A DNA stretch of 64,000 nucleotides from contig NZ_JACRSX010000003.1 in NCBI RefSeq assembly GCF_014384985.1, positions 186,001 to 250,000 of the forward strand, written 5' to 3'. The position numbers were made by a program, and so were the translations under genes. Positions 1-7,738 of the stretch are shown here, piece after piece. The number at the start of each line of letters is the position of its first letter. The first letter of the stretch is position 1. Under the pieces are notes generated by a model that was not told the origin of the DNA, ran no database searches, and saw only the letters and a list, made by a program, of their open reading frames with translations. The stretch comes from Jutongia huaianensis (GTDB lineage: Bacteria; Bacillota; Clostridia; Lachnospirales; Lachnospiraceae).

Positions 1-1133
1 CGGATGTCATTGGCAGAAAACCAGCCGTTCTGTCTTCCGACTGCATAGCCGTTCATCCTCGACTGATAATCCCCACGGAGAAGTCCGTCCACATTCAGCT
101 TAATGAAATACTTCCCTTTTTCTCCCGGCAGAAGGAGCGACCTCTGGAGTGACTGCTCCCACCGGATCACCCAAGGGTCCAGTGTGTATTTCACAAACTC
201 CAAGGACTGCTGCTCTATATTCGAAAAGCTCGACTTATCAAGGTCACCGACCATGTGTGGCGGTATCCTGTAAAGTCTTGCTATTTCATTTATCTGGAAT
301 TTCCTTGTCTCAAGGAACTGTGCTTCTTCCGGTGGTATTCCTATCTGCTGGTACTTCATGCCTTCCTCAAGCACTGCGATCTTGTGTGCATTATTCACAC
401 CTCGGTACACGGAGTTCCAAGATTCCCTGACCTTGGACGGATCCTTCAGCACTCCTGGATGTTCCAGAACCCCTCCCGGATTCGCACCGTTTGCAAAGAA
501 ACTCGCACCGTATTCCTCACAGGCAAGCGTCATGCCGACAGCATTCTTTGCCATCGCAATCGGTGAATAACCGATCAGTCCGTCAAATCCGAGTCCCGGA
601 ATGTGAAGTACATCCTCGGCTTTCAGCTTGATGTTGCCATATTCCTTGAACATGGGATTTTCATCACTGTTTCTGGAATACACATAATAAATATTTCCCC
701 GGTCATCCCTCTGCACTTCCATCTTGTCAGGAAGAAGCGGATACAGGCCAAGCACCCTTCCGGCACCGTCCCTTATGATCTGTGCATAGGCATTTCCCCA
801 TATTAAAAGATGACTCATCAGTGTTTCCCTGAACACAAATGAAGTCATCTCTGGGTTCGGCTCATCATGGAGCAGATAATATAAAGGATGTTCATGCACC
901 AGCTTCTTGCCTCCGTCATCCTGATACTCATATACATGAAGGGGTAAGGATGCGACTGCTTCCGCAAGAATCCTGACACAGGCATATACTGCCGTTGTCT
1001 GCATTGCAGTTCTTTCATTCACGGGCTTTCCGCTTGTTGTCCGTCCGAACAGGAACGAATATCCGGCATCAGCCGCCTTATCCACAGGCTTATCCCTCGC
1101 CTGTCCGAAACCAAATAAACTCTTAATTCCCAT
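1..1133 (-). CDS. Phage portal protein (HK97-like), 3' end missing
   Basis: Portal protein, the dodecameric ring at one capsid vertex through which DNA is packaged and ejected. The first 377 residues are in the window. They begin MGIKSLFGFG and include TTAVYACVRILAEAVASLP, the region around FVFRETLMSHLLIWGNAYA, the PPHMVGDLDKSSFSN segment and the VKYTLDPWVIRWEQ helix, all typical of HK97-type portals. The start is fixed by GGAGGTGTC just upstream of ATG. It lies downstream of the terminase genes in the packaging order and is preceded by a C(UUCG)G hairpin. The reading frame is open to the left edge of the window. Confidence 0.95.
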   Translation of the reverse strand, partial: MGIKSLFGFGQARDKPVDKAADAGYSFLFGRTTSGKPVNERTAMQTTAVYACVRILAEAVASLPLHVYEYQDDGGKKLVHEHPLYYLLHDEPNPEMTSFVFRETLMSHLLIWGNAYAQIIRDGAGRVLGLYPLLPDKMEVQRDDRGNIYYVYSRNSDENPMFKEYGNIKLKAEDVLHIPGLGFDGLIGYSPIAMAKNAVGMTLACEEYGASFFANGANPGGVLEHPGVLKDPSKVRESWNSVYRGVNNAHKIAVLEEGMKYQQIGIPPEEAQFLETRKFQINEIARLYRIPPHMVGDLDKSSFSNIEQQSLEFVKYTLDPWVIRWEQSLQRSLLLPGEKGKYFIKLNVDGLLRGDYQSRMNGYAVGRQNGWFSANDI

Positions 1134-1157
1134 GTGACACCTCCTAAAAACGGCTAC

Positions 1158-1183
1158 AAAAAAAGCACCTCCGAAGAAGTGCC
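1158..1183 (-). terminator. C(UUCG)G hairpin with U-run before the portal gene
   Basis: On the minus strand GGCACTTC and GAGGTGCT pair over 8 bp (with G-U pairs) around a UUCG tetraloop closed by C-G, followed by a run of T. It has the form of an intrinsic terminator but lies between co-directional genes, 25 bp before the portal start codon. Confidence 0.65.
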
Positions 1184-1192
1184 GTTTCCGTA

Positions 1193-1471
1193 TTATCTCT
1201 GATAACTGTTCAGTCTTGGAAATTCTTTTCCATTCCTGTAGTAATAATATTTTCTCAGTGCATTCTGCATTGGATTTTTCTTTGGATTCTCAAGCGGTTT
1301 CAGTTTTACCAGTGAATCATACATTAGGTCATCATCTGCCACTATCACTTCCAGATCCATTCCAAGTATCTCCTCTGCTTTCATTGCAAGGGATTTCCTT
1401 GTCTGTGCACCATGCTCCCCACTGAGTTTTGGATCATGTTCCATACTGTTCATAAAAAATTCTTCCTGCAT
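1193..1471 (-). CDS. Hypothetical phage protein, 92 aa
   Basis: Small acidic-basic protein between the large terminase and the portal gene. The start ATG has GGAGGCATCCGC before it. No family was recognised; the sequence has a helical middle (residues 20-45) and a basic C-terminus with KYYYYRNGKEF. Its position in the packaging cluster and its strong ribosome site support a real gene. A role in packaging or in head assembly would be a guess. Confidence 0.7.
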   Translation of the reverse strand: MQEEFFMNSMEHDPKLSGEHGAQTRKSLAMKAEEILGMDLEVIVADDDLMYDSLVKLKPLENPKKNPMQNALRKYYYYRNGKEFPRLNSYQR

Positions 1472-1555
1472 GCGGATGCCTCCTGTGCTTTTTCTTTATA
1501 TTAGCACAGAAACATGCAGCCGGATTATGATTTTACAGAATCATACACAGCTGCA

Positions 1556-3103
1556 TCAGAATACGAGAATGCCACGGTCATCATACACACTTCCGTCACT
1601 GCCCTCATTCCTGATTGCACGGTCAAGTGCCATGACGGTTGCAACAGCCCCGTCAATCTTCTCCGTGGATTTTTCCTTATCCATTTTGATATTCCCTGCA
1701 GGATCCTGACGGACAAACACGTTATCCATCATCCACCGCAGTACCTTATGTCCGCCATGTGCTATCCTCTCTTCAAGTGTCAGCTTCATCAGCTCCTTGG
1801 TCGGAGGACTCATATCCTTATACCCCTGTCCGAACGGAACAACGGTAAATCCCATACCCTCAAGGTTCTGTACCATCTGCACAGCTCCCCACCTGTCAAA
1901 TGCAATCTCTTTGATATGAAATTTTGTTCCCAGCTCATCAATGAACTGCTCGATAAATCCATAATGGATGACATTGCCCTCGGTGGTCTGAAGACATCCC
2001 TCGGCTGCCCATACATCATATGGGACATGATCCCTTCTGACACGCAGCCTCATGTTATCTTCCGGTATCCAGAAATACGGAAGTATCATATATTTTTCCA
2101 TATCATTTCTTGGCGGGAACACCAGCACGAATGCCGTGATATCCGTAGAACTTGAAAGGTCGAGTCCGCCATAGCATTCCCGTCCGAGAAGTTCTTCCTC
2201 ATTTACGGCAAATGCACAGGCATCCCATTTATCCATCTGCATCCATCGTGTGCTCTGCTTTACCCACTGGTTAAGACGGAGCTGACGGAATACATTCTCC
2301 TCTGCTGCATTTTCCTTTGCACTGATATAGGCATTCTGTACTTTTTCAATGTCTATCGTATAGCCGAGTGAAGGATTCGCTTTATACCACACATCCTCGC
2401 TTGACCAGTCATCATCATCGGAAGCACCATATATCACGGGATAAAATGTCGGGTCGATTTTTCTTCCCTCAATGATATCCAGAGCCTTCTGATGCTGTTC
2501 AAAACACACCGAATTTCTGTCTGTTCCGGCTGTCGTGATCAGGAAAAACAACGGCTGTGTTCTTGCATCACCGGAACCCTTGGTCATGACATCAAACAGT
2601 TCTCTGTTCGGCTGTGCATGCAGCTCATCAAAAATCACCGCATGGACATTCAGACCATGCTTGGTATATGCCTCTGCCGACAGCACCTGATAGAAACTGT
2701 TGGTCGGTTTATACACAAGTCTCTTTACGGACATGACAGGCTTTATCCTCTTTTTCAGTGCCGGACACTGGTCCACCATGTCCACCGCAACATCAAATAC
2801 GATGGAAGCCTGCTGTCTGTCGGAAGCACATCCATATACCTCTGCTCCCCACTCACCGTCACCGCATGTCATATACAGTGCAATGGCTGCTGCCAGTTCG
2901 GACTTTCCGTTTTTCTTTGGTATCTCACAATAACAGGTGTTGTACTGCCTGTATCCGTTTTCTTTTACTGTTCCATAGATCGTGCGGATGATCTCATCCT
3001 GCCAAGGCAGAAGTTCAAAAGGAACTCCCCTCCACCGTCCTTTGGTGTGTTTCAGGCAGTTGATAAAATTCACCGCATGATCCGCTTTTGCTTTATCAAA
3101 CAT
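1556..3103 (-). CDS. Phage terminase large subunit
   Basis: ATP-driven DNA packaging motor with a nuclease domain, 515 residues. The ATPase half holds the variant Walker A segment CEIPKKNGKSE (about 59-69), as usual for the HK97/phiSLT-type TerL family, and the Walker B segment VIFDELHAQ (about 156-164). The C-terminal nuclease begins at YGGLDLSSSTDITAF (about 311-325), where Asp315 should be a metal ligand. The start codon overlaps the stop of the small subunit by 1-4 bases, so the two are translationally coupled. Length and motif order are normal for the family. Confidence 0.96.
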   Translation of the reverse strand: MFDKAKADHAVNFINCLKHTKGRWRGVPFELLPWQDEIIRTIYGTVKENGYRQYNTCYCEIPKKNGKSELAAAIALYMTCGDGEWGAEVYGCASDRQQASIVFDVAVDMVDQCPALKKRIKPVMSVKRLVYKPTNSFYQVLSAEAYTKHGLNVHAVIFDELHAQPNRELFDVMTKGSGDARTQPLFFLITTAGTDRNSVCFEQHQKALDIIEGRKIDPTFYPVIYGASDDDDWSSEDVWYKANPSLGYTIDIEKVQNAYISAKENAAEENVFRQLRLNQWVKQSTRWMQMDKWDACAFAVNEEELLGRECYGGLDLSSSTDITAFVLVFPPRNDMEKYMILPYFWIPEDNMRLRVRRDHVPYDVWAAEGCLQTTEGNVIHYGFIEQFIDELGTKFHIKEIAFDRWGAVQMVQNLEGMGFTVVPFGQGYKDMSPPTKELMKLTLEERIAHGGHKVLRWMMDNVFVRQDPAGNIKMDKEKSTEKIDGAVATVMALDRAIRNEGSDGSVYDDRGILVF

Positions 3104-3591
3104 TACTTTGCACCGCCTTTCACAAGCAGAAGCTCCATTTCATCGTTCTGCTTGTCTTCCCCGTTATCCGTTGAAATACGGCTTCTTGCAGACGGTGTAA
3201 GACCGAACTGCTCACAGAACTTATTCATAATCTTCAGATAGGTCTGGGCTATGGATACCTGTGGTACCTGCTGCCAGTAACCGCTCGGAGTCTTCACGAT
3301 TGCACCGTGCTGTGTGATGAATTCCTCTGCTTCTTTCCATCTTGCATATGCCTGACAGTATCCTGCGAATGCTGCCATGTCTATTTCCGTCAGGATGCCG
3401 AGATGCTCCAGTTGTTTCGCCATCCTTTTCCATTCTTTCTTTGCCTCGTCCTCAAGCCATGCCGGACAGCGCGGGGCCTTTTTCTCAGGCTTTGGTTCGC
3501 CCGTGTTAAGGCTTCTCTTGCCCGGATTTCCCTCAAGCACCTTTACTGCCGTAGGCTTTGGCTTTCTTCCTCTCTGTGCCACTGTCCTCAC
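3103..3591 (-). CDS. Phage terminase small subunit (P27 family)
   Basis: DNA-recognition partner of the large terminase, 162 residues. The N-terminus RGRKPKPTAVKVLEGNPGK and the CPAWLEDEAKKEWKR segment are hallmarks of the P27 family, followed by the SIAQTYLKIMNKFCEQFGLTP helix region. It lies directly upstream of TerL and overlaps it. A GAGGTGAGG stretch serves as ribosome site. A short GC-rich hairpin with a U-run precedes the gene by about 20 bp. Confidence 0.93.
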   Translation of the reverse strand: MRTVAQRGRKPKPTAVKVLEGNPGKRSLNTGEPKPEKKAPRCPAWLEDEAKKEWKRMAKQLEHLGILTEIDMAAFAGYCQAYARWKEAEEFITQHGAIVKTPSGYWQQVPQVSIAQTYLKIMNKFCEQFGLTPSARSRISTDNGEDKQNDEMELLLVKGGAK

Positions 3592-3611
3592 CTCCTCGTA
3601 AAAATGGGCAT

Positions 3612-3635
3612 AATAAAAGACCTCCGGAGAGGTCC
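3612..3635 (-). terminator. Short GACCTC/GAGGTC hairpin with U-run before terS
   Basis: GACCTC and GAGGTC pair around TCCG on the minus strand, followed by TTTTATTA. It resembles the hairpin before the portal gene in size, loop type and distance to the next gene, and may act as an attenuator rather than an operon end. Confidence 0.55.
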
Positions 3636-3658
3636 TTTGCTTTGTTATCCATGTGTTT

Positions 3659-4015
3659 TTAAAGTGTCATTCTGATTGCCGGGATCCTTGCTTTTTCCCC
3701 GGTCATAAAATCTGTGTATCCTGCGTTCACCTCGATAAGTCCCGCCATCTTTATTCCTTCTTTTTCAAAAGCTGCAAGTGTTTCTATGAGTCCTGAAAAG
3801 GTGCTGCTTATCGTAAATTCCTTGATTCCGTTTTCCCTTAAGGTCTCTGCAATCTCTGCAATATCATGATCCCAGATGGTATCCGCAAAATCGAGGTCTT
3901 CGTTTCCTGTGTATTCAAGGTTTCTGTATGCTGCAAACACCGTTGCATTGATTCCGTAATCCTTAAGTCTTCCTCCCTCTTTGATGGCTCTTTCAAAAAT
4001 TTCAATCTTCTTCAT
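3659..4015 (-). CDS. Hypothetical phage protein with structured leader, 118 aa
   Basis: Protein of unknown function (MKKIEIFERAIKEGG...), predicted mixed alpha-beta, with a run like GIKEFTISSTFSGLIETLA in the middle and a VNAGYTDFMTGEK segment near the end. Homologues are, from memory, scattered in clostridial phages and conjugative elements. GGAGGAACAAAACC precedes the ATG. Its main interest is the leader: it has one of three copies of a conserved hairpin element that also precedes the amidoligase and the 260-aa gene, so the three are probably controlled together. Confidence 0.75.
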   Translation of the reverse strand: MKKIEIFERAIKEGGRLKDYGINATVFAAYRNLEYTGNEDLDFADTIWDHDIAEIAETLRENGIKEFTISSTFSGLIETLAAFEKEGIKMAGLIEVNAGYTDFMTGEKARIPAIRMTL

Positions 4016-4041
4016 GGTTTTGTTCCTCCGTTTTCTTTGTT

Positions 4042-4140
4042 TTCCCTTTCGGTAGGTACATATTCGCTCTGAATGCAGATATTATCCAGTCATATCTGCT
4101 TCATAATGTACACAAAGATCCACCGGAGGAATTGTACATA
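4042..4140 (-). promoter_or_regulatory. Structured leader, copy A (before the 118-aa gene)
   Basis: Read on the minus strand, an outer stem pairs GTACAT (4106-4111) with ATGTAC (4056-4061). It encloses a perfect 8-bp hairpin GCAGATAT/ATATCTGC (4092-4099 with 4075-4082) whose loop carries GACTGGATA. Between the hairpin and the outer 3' strand is TTCAGAGCGAAT, and after the stem comes CTACCGAAAGGGAA. The same order of elements recurs at 5866-5964 and 7739-7812. The element starts right at the stop codon of the upstream gene and ends about 30 bases before the next ATG. Confidence 0.75.
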
Positions 4141-4338
4141 TTACTGCTGTGATCTGTGGATGGCTTCGAGGATCTGTTCCTGTTCCTCTGTTCCGACACC
4201 AATGCTCTCAAGAGCCTCACGTGTGCCACAGTCTGGGCAGATAAGCGTTGTTCCATCAGTCCTTGATAAAGCGGGCGGTGCTACGTATCTTTCTCCGCAC
4301 CGTGGGCATATCCGTATCCGCAGTATTTCACTCTTCAT
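4141..4338 (-). CDS. Small zinc-ribbon protein, 65 aa
   Basis: Two CPxCG pairs (CPRCGERYVAPP and CPDCGTREA) form a likely zinc ribbon in residues 11-39, followed by an acidic helix EEQEQILEAIHRSQQ. GGAGGTGGCAGGAC precedes the ATG, and the gene overlaps the end of the gamma-glutamylcyclotransferase gene by 11 bases. Such proteins may bind nucleic acid or a protein partner; nothing more specific can be said. Confidence 0.8.
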   Translation of the reverse strand: MKSEILRIRICPRCGERYVAPPALSRTDGTTLICPDCGTREALESIGVGTEEQEQILEAIHRSQQ

Positions 4339-4801
4339 GTCCTGCCACCTCCACCGCTTTTATCTGTGCTTCGGAAAGATAGTGCTCGTCAAATCCGAAG
4401 CTGATATACCCCTGAAGGCATGTGCTTACATAGGAAAGGGAAGGAACTCCTATCTTCCGTTCTTCGTGCATGATATATACAAAGCACTTCCTTCTCCGTA
4501 TCTTCCCCGTCCGTATTCCCTTGATGTCCAGTTCCATTTCCTTCTTGTAATAAAATGTTGGGAATCCTTCGTAGCGGTCAAGTGCCGCCTCATCCGATTC
4601 CGTGACCTCCCATGCTGCAACGGGAACCTCTCCGCCCTTCTTGGGTTCTATGGTAAGATAGGCACCCGTAAGGCTTCCCTTGAAAAGCAGTTCATAATCT
4701 TTAATGACTGCAGTTCCGACCACCCTCGCATGCGGGCATCTCATCCGCATCTGTCTGATATTTAGGTTGCTGCCGTAAGCAATGTAATATCTTTTCTGCA
4801 T
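4328..4801 (-). CDS. Gamma-glutamylcyclotransferase-like protein (AIG2/GGCT fold)
   Basis: Enzyme of the GGCT/AIG2 superfamily, which releases 5-oxoproline from gamma-glutamyl amides or amines. The nucleotide-like binding loop YIAYGSNLN (residues 6-14) is present, and the ALDRYEGFPTFYYKK segment (about 72-86) holds the expected catalytic glutamate (RYEG). Length (157) fits a stand-alone domain. It is next to an amidoligase and a zinc ribbon; comparative work on amidoligases (Iyer and colleagues) noted that such pairs occur in phages. The substrate is unknown. Confidence 0.87.
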   Translation of the reverse strand: MQKRYYIAYGSNLNIRQMRMRCPHARVVGTAVIKDYELLFKGSLTGAYLTIEPKKGGEVPVAAWEVTESDEAALDRYEGFPTFYYKKEMELDIKGIRTGKIRRRKCFVYIMHEERKIGVPSLSYVSTCLQGYISFGFDEHYLSEAQIKAVEVAGHEE

Positions 4802-4894
4802 AATGTTTCCATCCTTTCCGAAGGGAACACCCTTCTACCACCTTAAGACCGCACATGGCGGTCAATGCTCCAAGGTGGCAGGAGGCTGTTCTCT

Positions 4895-5842
4895 TCAAGC
4901 AGCCCTTCCGCTTCTGAATGCGGTGTCTCCTGCAAGTCTCTTTGTGAGGATGTCCCTTGCCGTCTTGAATTCATCCCCGATGAATCCGAGTCTTAAAAGC
5001 CATGTCCTCATTGCGTATTTCGGATTTTCCGTCTGCTGCGGTTTCGGGCTTGCCGTCCTTACTTCCTTTGCCATCTGGCTGAGTGCAAGGCAGAGCTGGA
5101 TGTAACTCTTAAGCTGTCCCGCATGCAGTCCGTTCAGCTTTCCGTCTGCCGGGGCATCGAATTGGAAAAGCCTGAATTCAACCGTCCCCTTTGTAAAGGT
5201 TGCATGGTAGTTCAGCATATGGTATCTGCTGTCATTGTAATGCTGATTCCGTCCGTAGCTTGCTCTGTTTGAGGTGTACCAGATGTCTGCAAGGGCAGCC
5301 ATCGTCTTCGGTTTCTTCTTGTTGAGTTCCTTGAGGAATCTTGGGTCTACCGTTCTGCAGTAGCGGTTCATCCTTCCCCTGTCAAGGTCTAAGGCATCCG
5401 CCAGAAGGTTCTCATGCCCCGCCATGATGTTTGCAAGATTTCTGAGTGTCTGCGGTGTGTGCCCTTTTGCACCGATGTGGATGTGTACCCCGCATCCCCT
5501 TGTCGCATCACTCTTTGCCCCCGCATGTCTGAGCTTCCTGATAAGTTCCTGCAGTGTTTCAATGTCGCTGTAGGTAAGGATCGGTGTCACCAGTTCGCAT
5601 TTCTTATCATCAGGTCCCGCAATGCTGACATCCTTCTGGAATTTCCATTCCCTTCCGCTTTCGTCCCATGCTGACCATGTATAATATCCGTTTCTGGAAG
5701 CCGTGTTTTCAAATCTTCCCGTTCCGAAGAATGCAGCTGCAAGCTCTGCTGCCTTACCCCTTCTGATGTTATTCATTTCGACCTCAACTCCGATGGTCTG
5801 TTTCTTCATTTCCTCAATCTGTCTTGCAATCCTTTCGTTCAT
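4895..5842 (-). CDS. Amidoligase family enzyme (COOH-NH2 ligase, GCS2-like)
   Basis: Predicted ATP-dependent ligase forming an amide or peptide bond. Visible family features are IGVEVEMNNI near the N-terminus, CELVTPILTYSDIETLQ in the middle, and RGCGVHIHIGAKGHTPQTLRNL, the HxH segment of Amidoligase_2. The start at MNERIARQ is chosen because GGAGGTACAAGCC precedes that ATG; an upstream start would lie inside the leader. The C-terminal 45 residues (NPKYAMRTWLLRLGF... AGDTAFRSG) match the end of the 260-aa protein encoded at 6943. The conserved leader copy B precedes it. It may modify proteins, small peptides or cell wall; the target is unknown. Confidence 0.87.
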   Translation of the reverse strand: MNERIARQIEEMKKQTIGVEVEMNNIRRGKAAELAAAFFGTGRFENTASRNGYYTWSAWDESGREWKFQKDVSIAGPDDKKCELVTPILTYSDIETLQELIRKLRHAGAKSDATRGCGVHIHIGAKGHTPQTLRNLANIMAGHENLLADALDLDRGRMNRYCRTVDPRFLKELNKKKPKTMAALADIWYTSNRASYGRNQHYNDSRYHMLNYHATFTKGTVEFRLFQFDAPADGKLNGLHAGQLKSYIQLCLALSQMAKEVRTASPKPQQTENPKYAMRTWLLRLGFIGDEFKTARDILTKRLAGDTAFRSGRAA

Positions 5843-5865
5843 GGCTTGTACCTCCGTTTGTTTTC

Positions 5866-5964
5866 TTCCCTTTCGGTAGGTACATATTCGCTCTAAAACA
5901 CACATATATCCAGTTATATATGTGCCATAAACTGCACAAACATCTGCGGTTGGAATTGTGTATA
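5866..5964 (-). promoter_or_regulatory. Structured leader, copy B (before the amidoligase)
   Basis: Same layout as copy A. An outer stem pairs GTGCA with TGTAC, using a G-U pair where copy A has A-U. An inner hairpin CACATATA/TATATGTG has the loop TAACTGGA, then TTTTAGAGCGAATATGTACC and CTACCGAAAGGGAA. In the inner stem a G-C pair of copy A is replaced by C-G, a compensatory change, while the loop and the 3' tail are conserved. Confidence 0.75.
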
Positions 5965-6540
5965 TTATGACTCTTCCTGTGGCAGCTCTTCCTTTAGTTT
6001 TTCTGCAAATTCTGCAAGTTCATCGAGGTTCATTTTTCCGATTGCTTCAAAGGCACGGACCTGTTCTTCCGTCTTCGGTGTCGGCAGCGGATAAGGATAA
6101 TACCCAAGCAGATAATCAAGGGACACATTGAATCCATCCGCAATCTTTACCGCTTCAACAACACTCATCCTTGCCGTGCCGTCCAGCAGATTCTTTACCC
6201 TCCGCTCCGTCAGACCACACTGCTCTGCAAATTCTGCAGGAGTTTTCTTGTGTATCTTTGCTATCGTGTTCAGATGCTCCGTCACCATCTTATGAAACTC
6301 CGTATTTTCCATTTCACGGACTTCGTCCATTGGAAGGGGGTCGATATCAAACGCTTCTTCCATCGTCTGGCCGAAGGCTGCTGCGATCTGTACCGCCTCG
6401 GCCGGTGTGAGCCTTCCCCTGCTGTGAAGGATTCTTTCCATTCTACCTTCTTCCATACCACATTTCTCTGCAAATTCTGTTATTCCCATCTGATGCTTCT
6501 TCATCAGAGCCATCAGCTTTCTCCTGATTTCTTTCATCAT
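5965..6540 (-). CDS. Tandem-HTH (XRE-like) regulator, 191 aa
   Basis: Two helix-turn-helix units in one chain: residues about 5-58 (GITEFAEKCGMEEGRMERILH) and about 85-145 (TPAEFAEQCGLTERRVKNLLDG, then GFNVSLDYLLGYYP). Each resembles a Cro/CI-type domain, so the protein probably binds DNA as an internal dimer. The C-terminus is an acidic helix (LDELAEFAEKLKEEL). GAGGTGG directly precedes two adjacent ATG codons, so the start could be 6540 or 6537. It lies inside the accessory block and may regulate it; its operators were not identified. Confidence 0.85.
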   Translation of the reverse strand: MMKEIRRKLMALMKKHQMGITEFAEKCGMEEGRMERILHSRGRLTPAEAVQIAAAFGQTMEEAFDIDPLPMDEVREMENTEFHKMVTEHLNTIAKIHKKTPAEFAEQCGLTERRVKNLLDGTARMSVVEAVKIADGFNVSLDYLLGYYPYPLPTPKTEEQVRAFEAIGKMNLDELAEFAEKLKEELPQEES

Positions 6541-6549
6541 CCACCTCGT

Positions 6550-6729
6550 TTAAAATTTTTCATCCGTGCAGTAGGTCAGCCCCATCTGCAGTTTTATGTA
6601 TATATTTGTATACCGCTCCCGTTCACTTCCGTCAGAACCCATCATGGCCTGAAGGAAGAACTGCTCCGCAGCTTCCTTCGTTTCCCATGTATCTTCCTTA
6701 CCGTAACATACGGTCGTTATCTTACTCAT
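6550..6729 (-). CDS. Hypothetical phage protein, about 59 aa
   Basis: Short protein starting MSKITTVCYGKEDTWETKEA, with GSERERYTNIYIKLQMG near the end. Similar small proteins with the ETKEEA...GSERERY pattern are, from memory, common in clostridial phages and integrative elements, with no known function. The ATG at 6729 overlaps the end of the DUF4314 gene, which suggests translational coupling; an ATG 24 bases upstream is also possible. Confidence 0.65.
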   Translation of the reverse strand: MSKITTVCYGKEDTWETKEAAEQFFLQAMMGSDGSERERYTNIYIKLQMGLTYCTDEKF

Positions 6730-6955
6730 TGGTATCTGCCTTTCTCCATTCATCCACTCCGTAGATCATTGCAAGAGAGCCGTGTCCTTCCCACACCGTG
6801 TGGAGCTGTCCCGCATCATCCACGAACTCGACCGTTCCTATGGTTCCTGACGGTATCTTTCTGTATGGGTCATCAAGGCGGATAAGTTCCACCCTGGTTC
6901 CCGCAGGATATTCTTTTCTGAGTCTTTCAAGTGTCTGTCTGCTTACTCCAAACAT
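6722..6955 (-). CDS. DUF4314 domain protein, 77 aa
   Basis: The segment GTRVELIRLDDPYRKIPSG, then GTIGTVEFVDDAGQLHTVW and SLAMIYGVDEWRK, matches the DUF4314 pattern, a small SH3-like beta-barrel common in Firmicute mobile elements. The start MFGVSRQTLERLR is chosen because AAAGGGGGACAACGGT precedes it; it overlaps the upstream gene by 13 bases. The function is not known. Confidence 0.8.
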   Translation of the reverse strand: MFGVSRQTLERLRKEYPAGTRVELIRLDDPYRKIPSGTIGTVEFVDDAGQLHTVWEGHGSLAMIYGVDEWRKADTNE

Positions 6956-7725
6956 ACCGTTGTCCCCCTTTCTGCCCTGCGGTTGGCTTTCCATTTTTCC
7001 GCATCTTCCGGGGTTCTGAATGCCGTGTGTCCTTTCAGTCCCTTAAGAAAGAAATTTCTTACTTCCTTTCCTTCGCTCCCGCCAAATCCGATGGACACAA
7101 GCCATGCCCTCATGTAATATTTTTCATTTTCTTCAATGGTCTGTTTCGGATTTACACGTTTCTGTTCCGATGCCTTCTTTACCATAGCTGCTGCCAGTCT
7201 GCAATATTCCATCATGCTGTCCGCATGCGGGAATCCCGTAAAATCAATGTTTCCAACCTTAAATGCGACTCCCCTGCATCCGCCATGTTCCGTAATGAAC
7301 CTTACCGCTTCTTCCGTATTTTCAAAGGTTCTTTCGGCAAGTGCATCTGTCAGCGTATCCGTAATGGAAATGCACTCCCTTCCGGCTGCCCTGTTGATAA
7401 GGTACTGCTTGGAATGCATCATGTTTATCAGGTTGATGATTCCCTGTGGTGTCATATCACCAATTGGTATTTTTATTTCCGCTTCTGGTTCTTCCGTCTG
7501 TGGTTCCTGTGTTTCTTCTGCAACATCGTTCTGAAAAAGCACCCTTCTCACCTCATCTTCCATACTATCATCTTCAAGGATGACCTTTGCATCCCTGTCC
7601 ACCGTGATGCTGCCGATGCGGTATGCAAAACTTGGTGGTCCAAGGTACTCTGACCTCTGTCCGAAATGCCCGGCTAAGGCTTTTACCAGTTCTTTTCTGT
7701 TTTCAGCGTTTGTTATAATTTCCAT
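6943..7725 (-). CDS. Hypothetical protein sharing the amidoligase C-terminal domain, 260 aa
   Basis: The start MEIITNAENRKELV follows AAAGGAGATCAGCAG. The N-terminal third includes a short beta-rich segment (SFAYRIGSITVDRDAKVIL), then an acidic linker rich in E, P and T (about residues 70-85). A central domain (GDMTPQGIINLINMMHSK... GGCRGVAFKVGNIDFTGFP) follows. The last 60 residues (ENEKYYMRAWLVSIGFGG... KGHTAFRTPEDA) align with the C-terminus of the amidoligase at 4895. Leader copy C precedes it. A role as substrate, carrier or partner of the amidoligase is an inference from the shared tail and shared leader. Confidence 0.78.
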   Translation of the reverse strand: MEIITNAENRKELVKALAGHFGQRSEYLGPPSFAYRIGSITVDRDAKVILEDDSMEDEVRRVLFQNDVAEETQEPQTEEPEAEIKIPIGDMTPQGIINLINMMHSKQYLINRAAGRECISITDTLTDALAERTFENTEEAVRFITEHGGCRGVAFKVGNIDFTGFPHADSMMEYCRLAAAMVKKASEQKRVNPKQTIEENEKYYMRAWLVSIGFGGSEGKEVRNFFLKGLKGHTAFRTPEDAEKWKANRRAERGTTVCLE

Positions 7726-7738
7726 TCTGCTGATCTCC

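Noticed and set aside
1514..3241. Long plus-strand frames opposite the terminase genes
   Set aside because: They are shadows of the terminase genes, which have clear motifs, overlap-coupled starts and ribosome sites.
4701..4898. Frame overlapping the start of the cyclotransferase gene and the end of the amidoligase gene
   Set aside because: It has no ribosome site, a poor composition and is an alternative frame of the AIG2-like gene.
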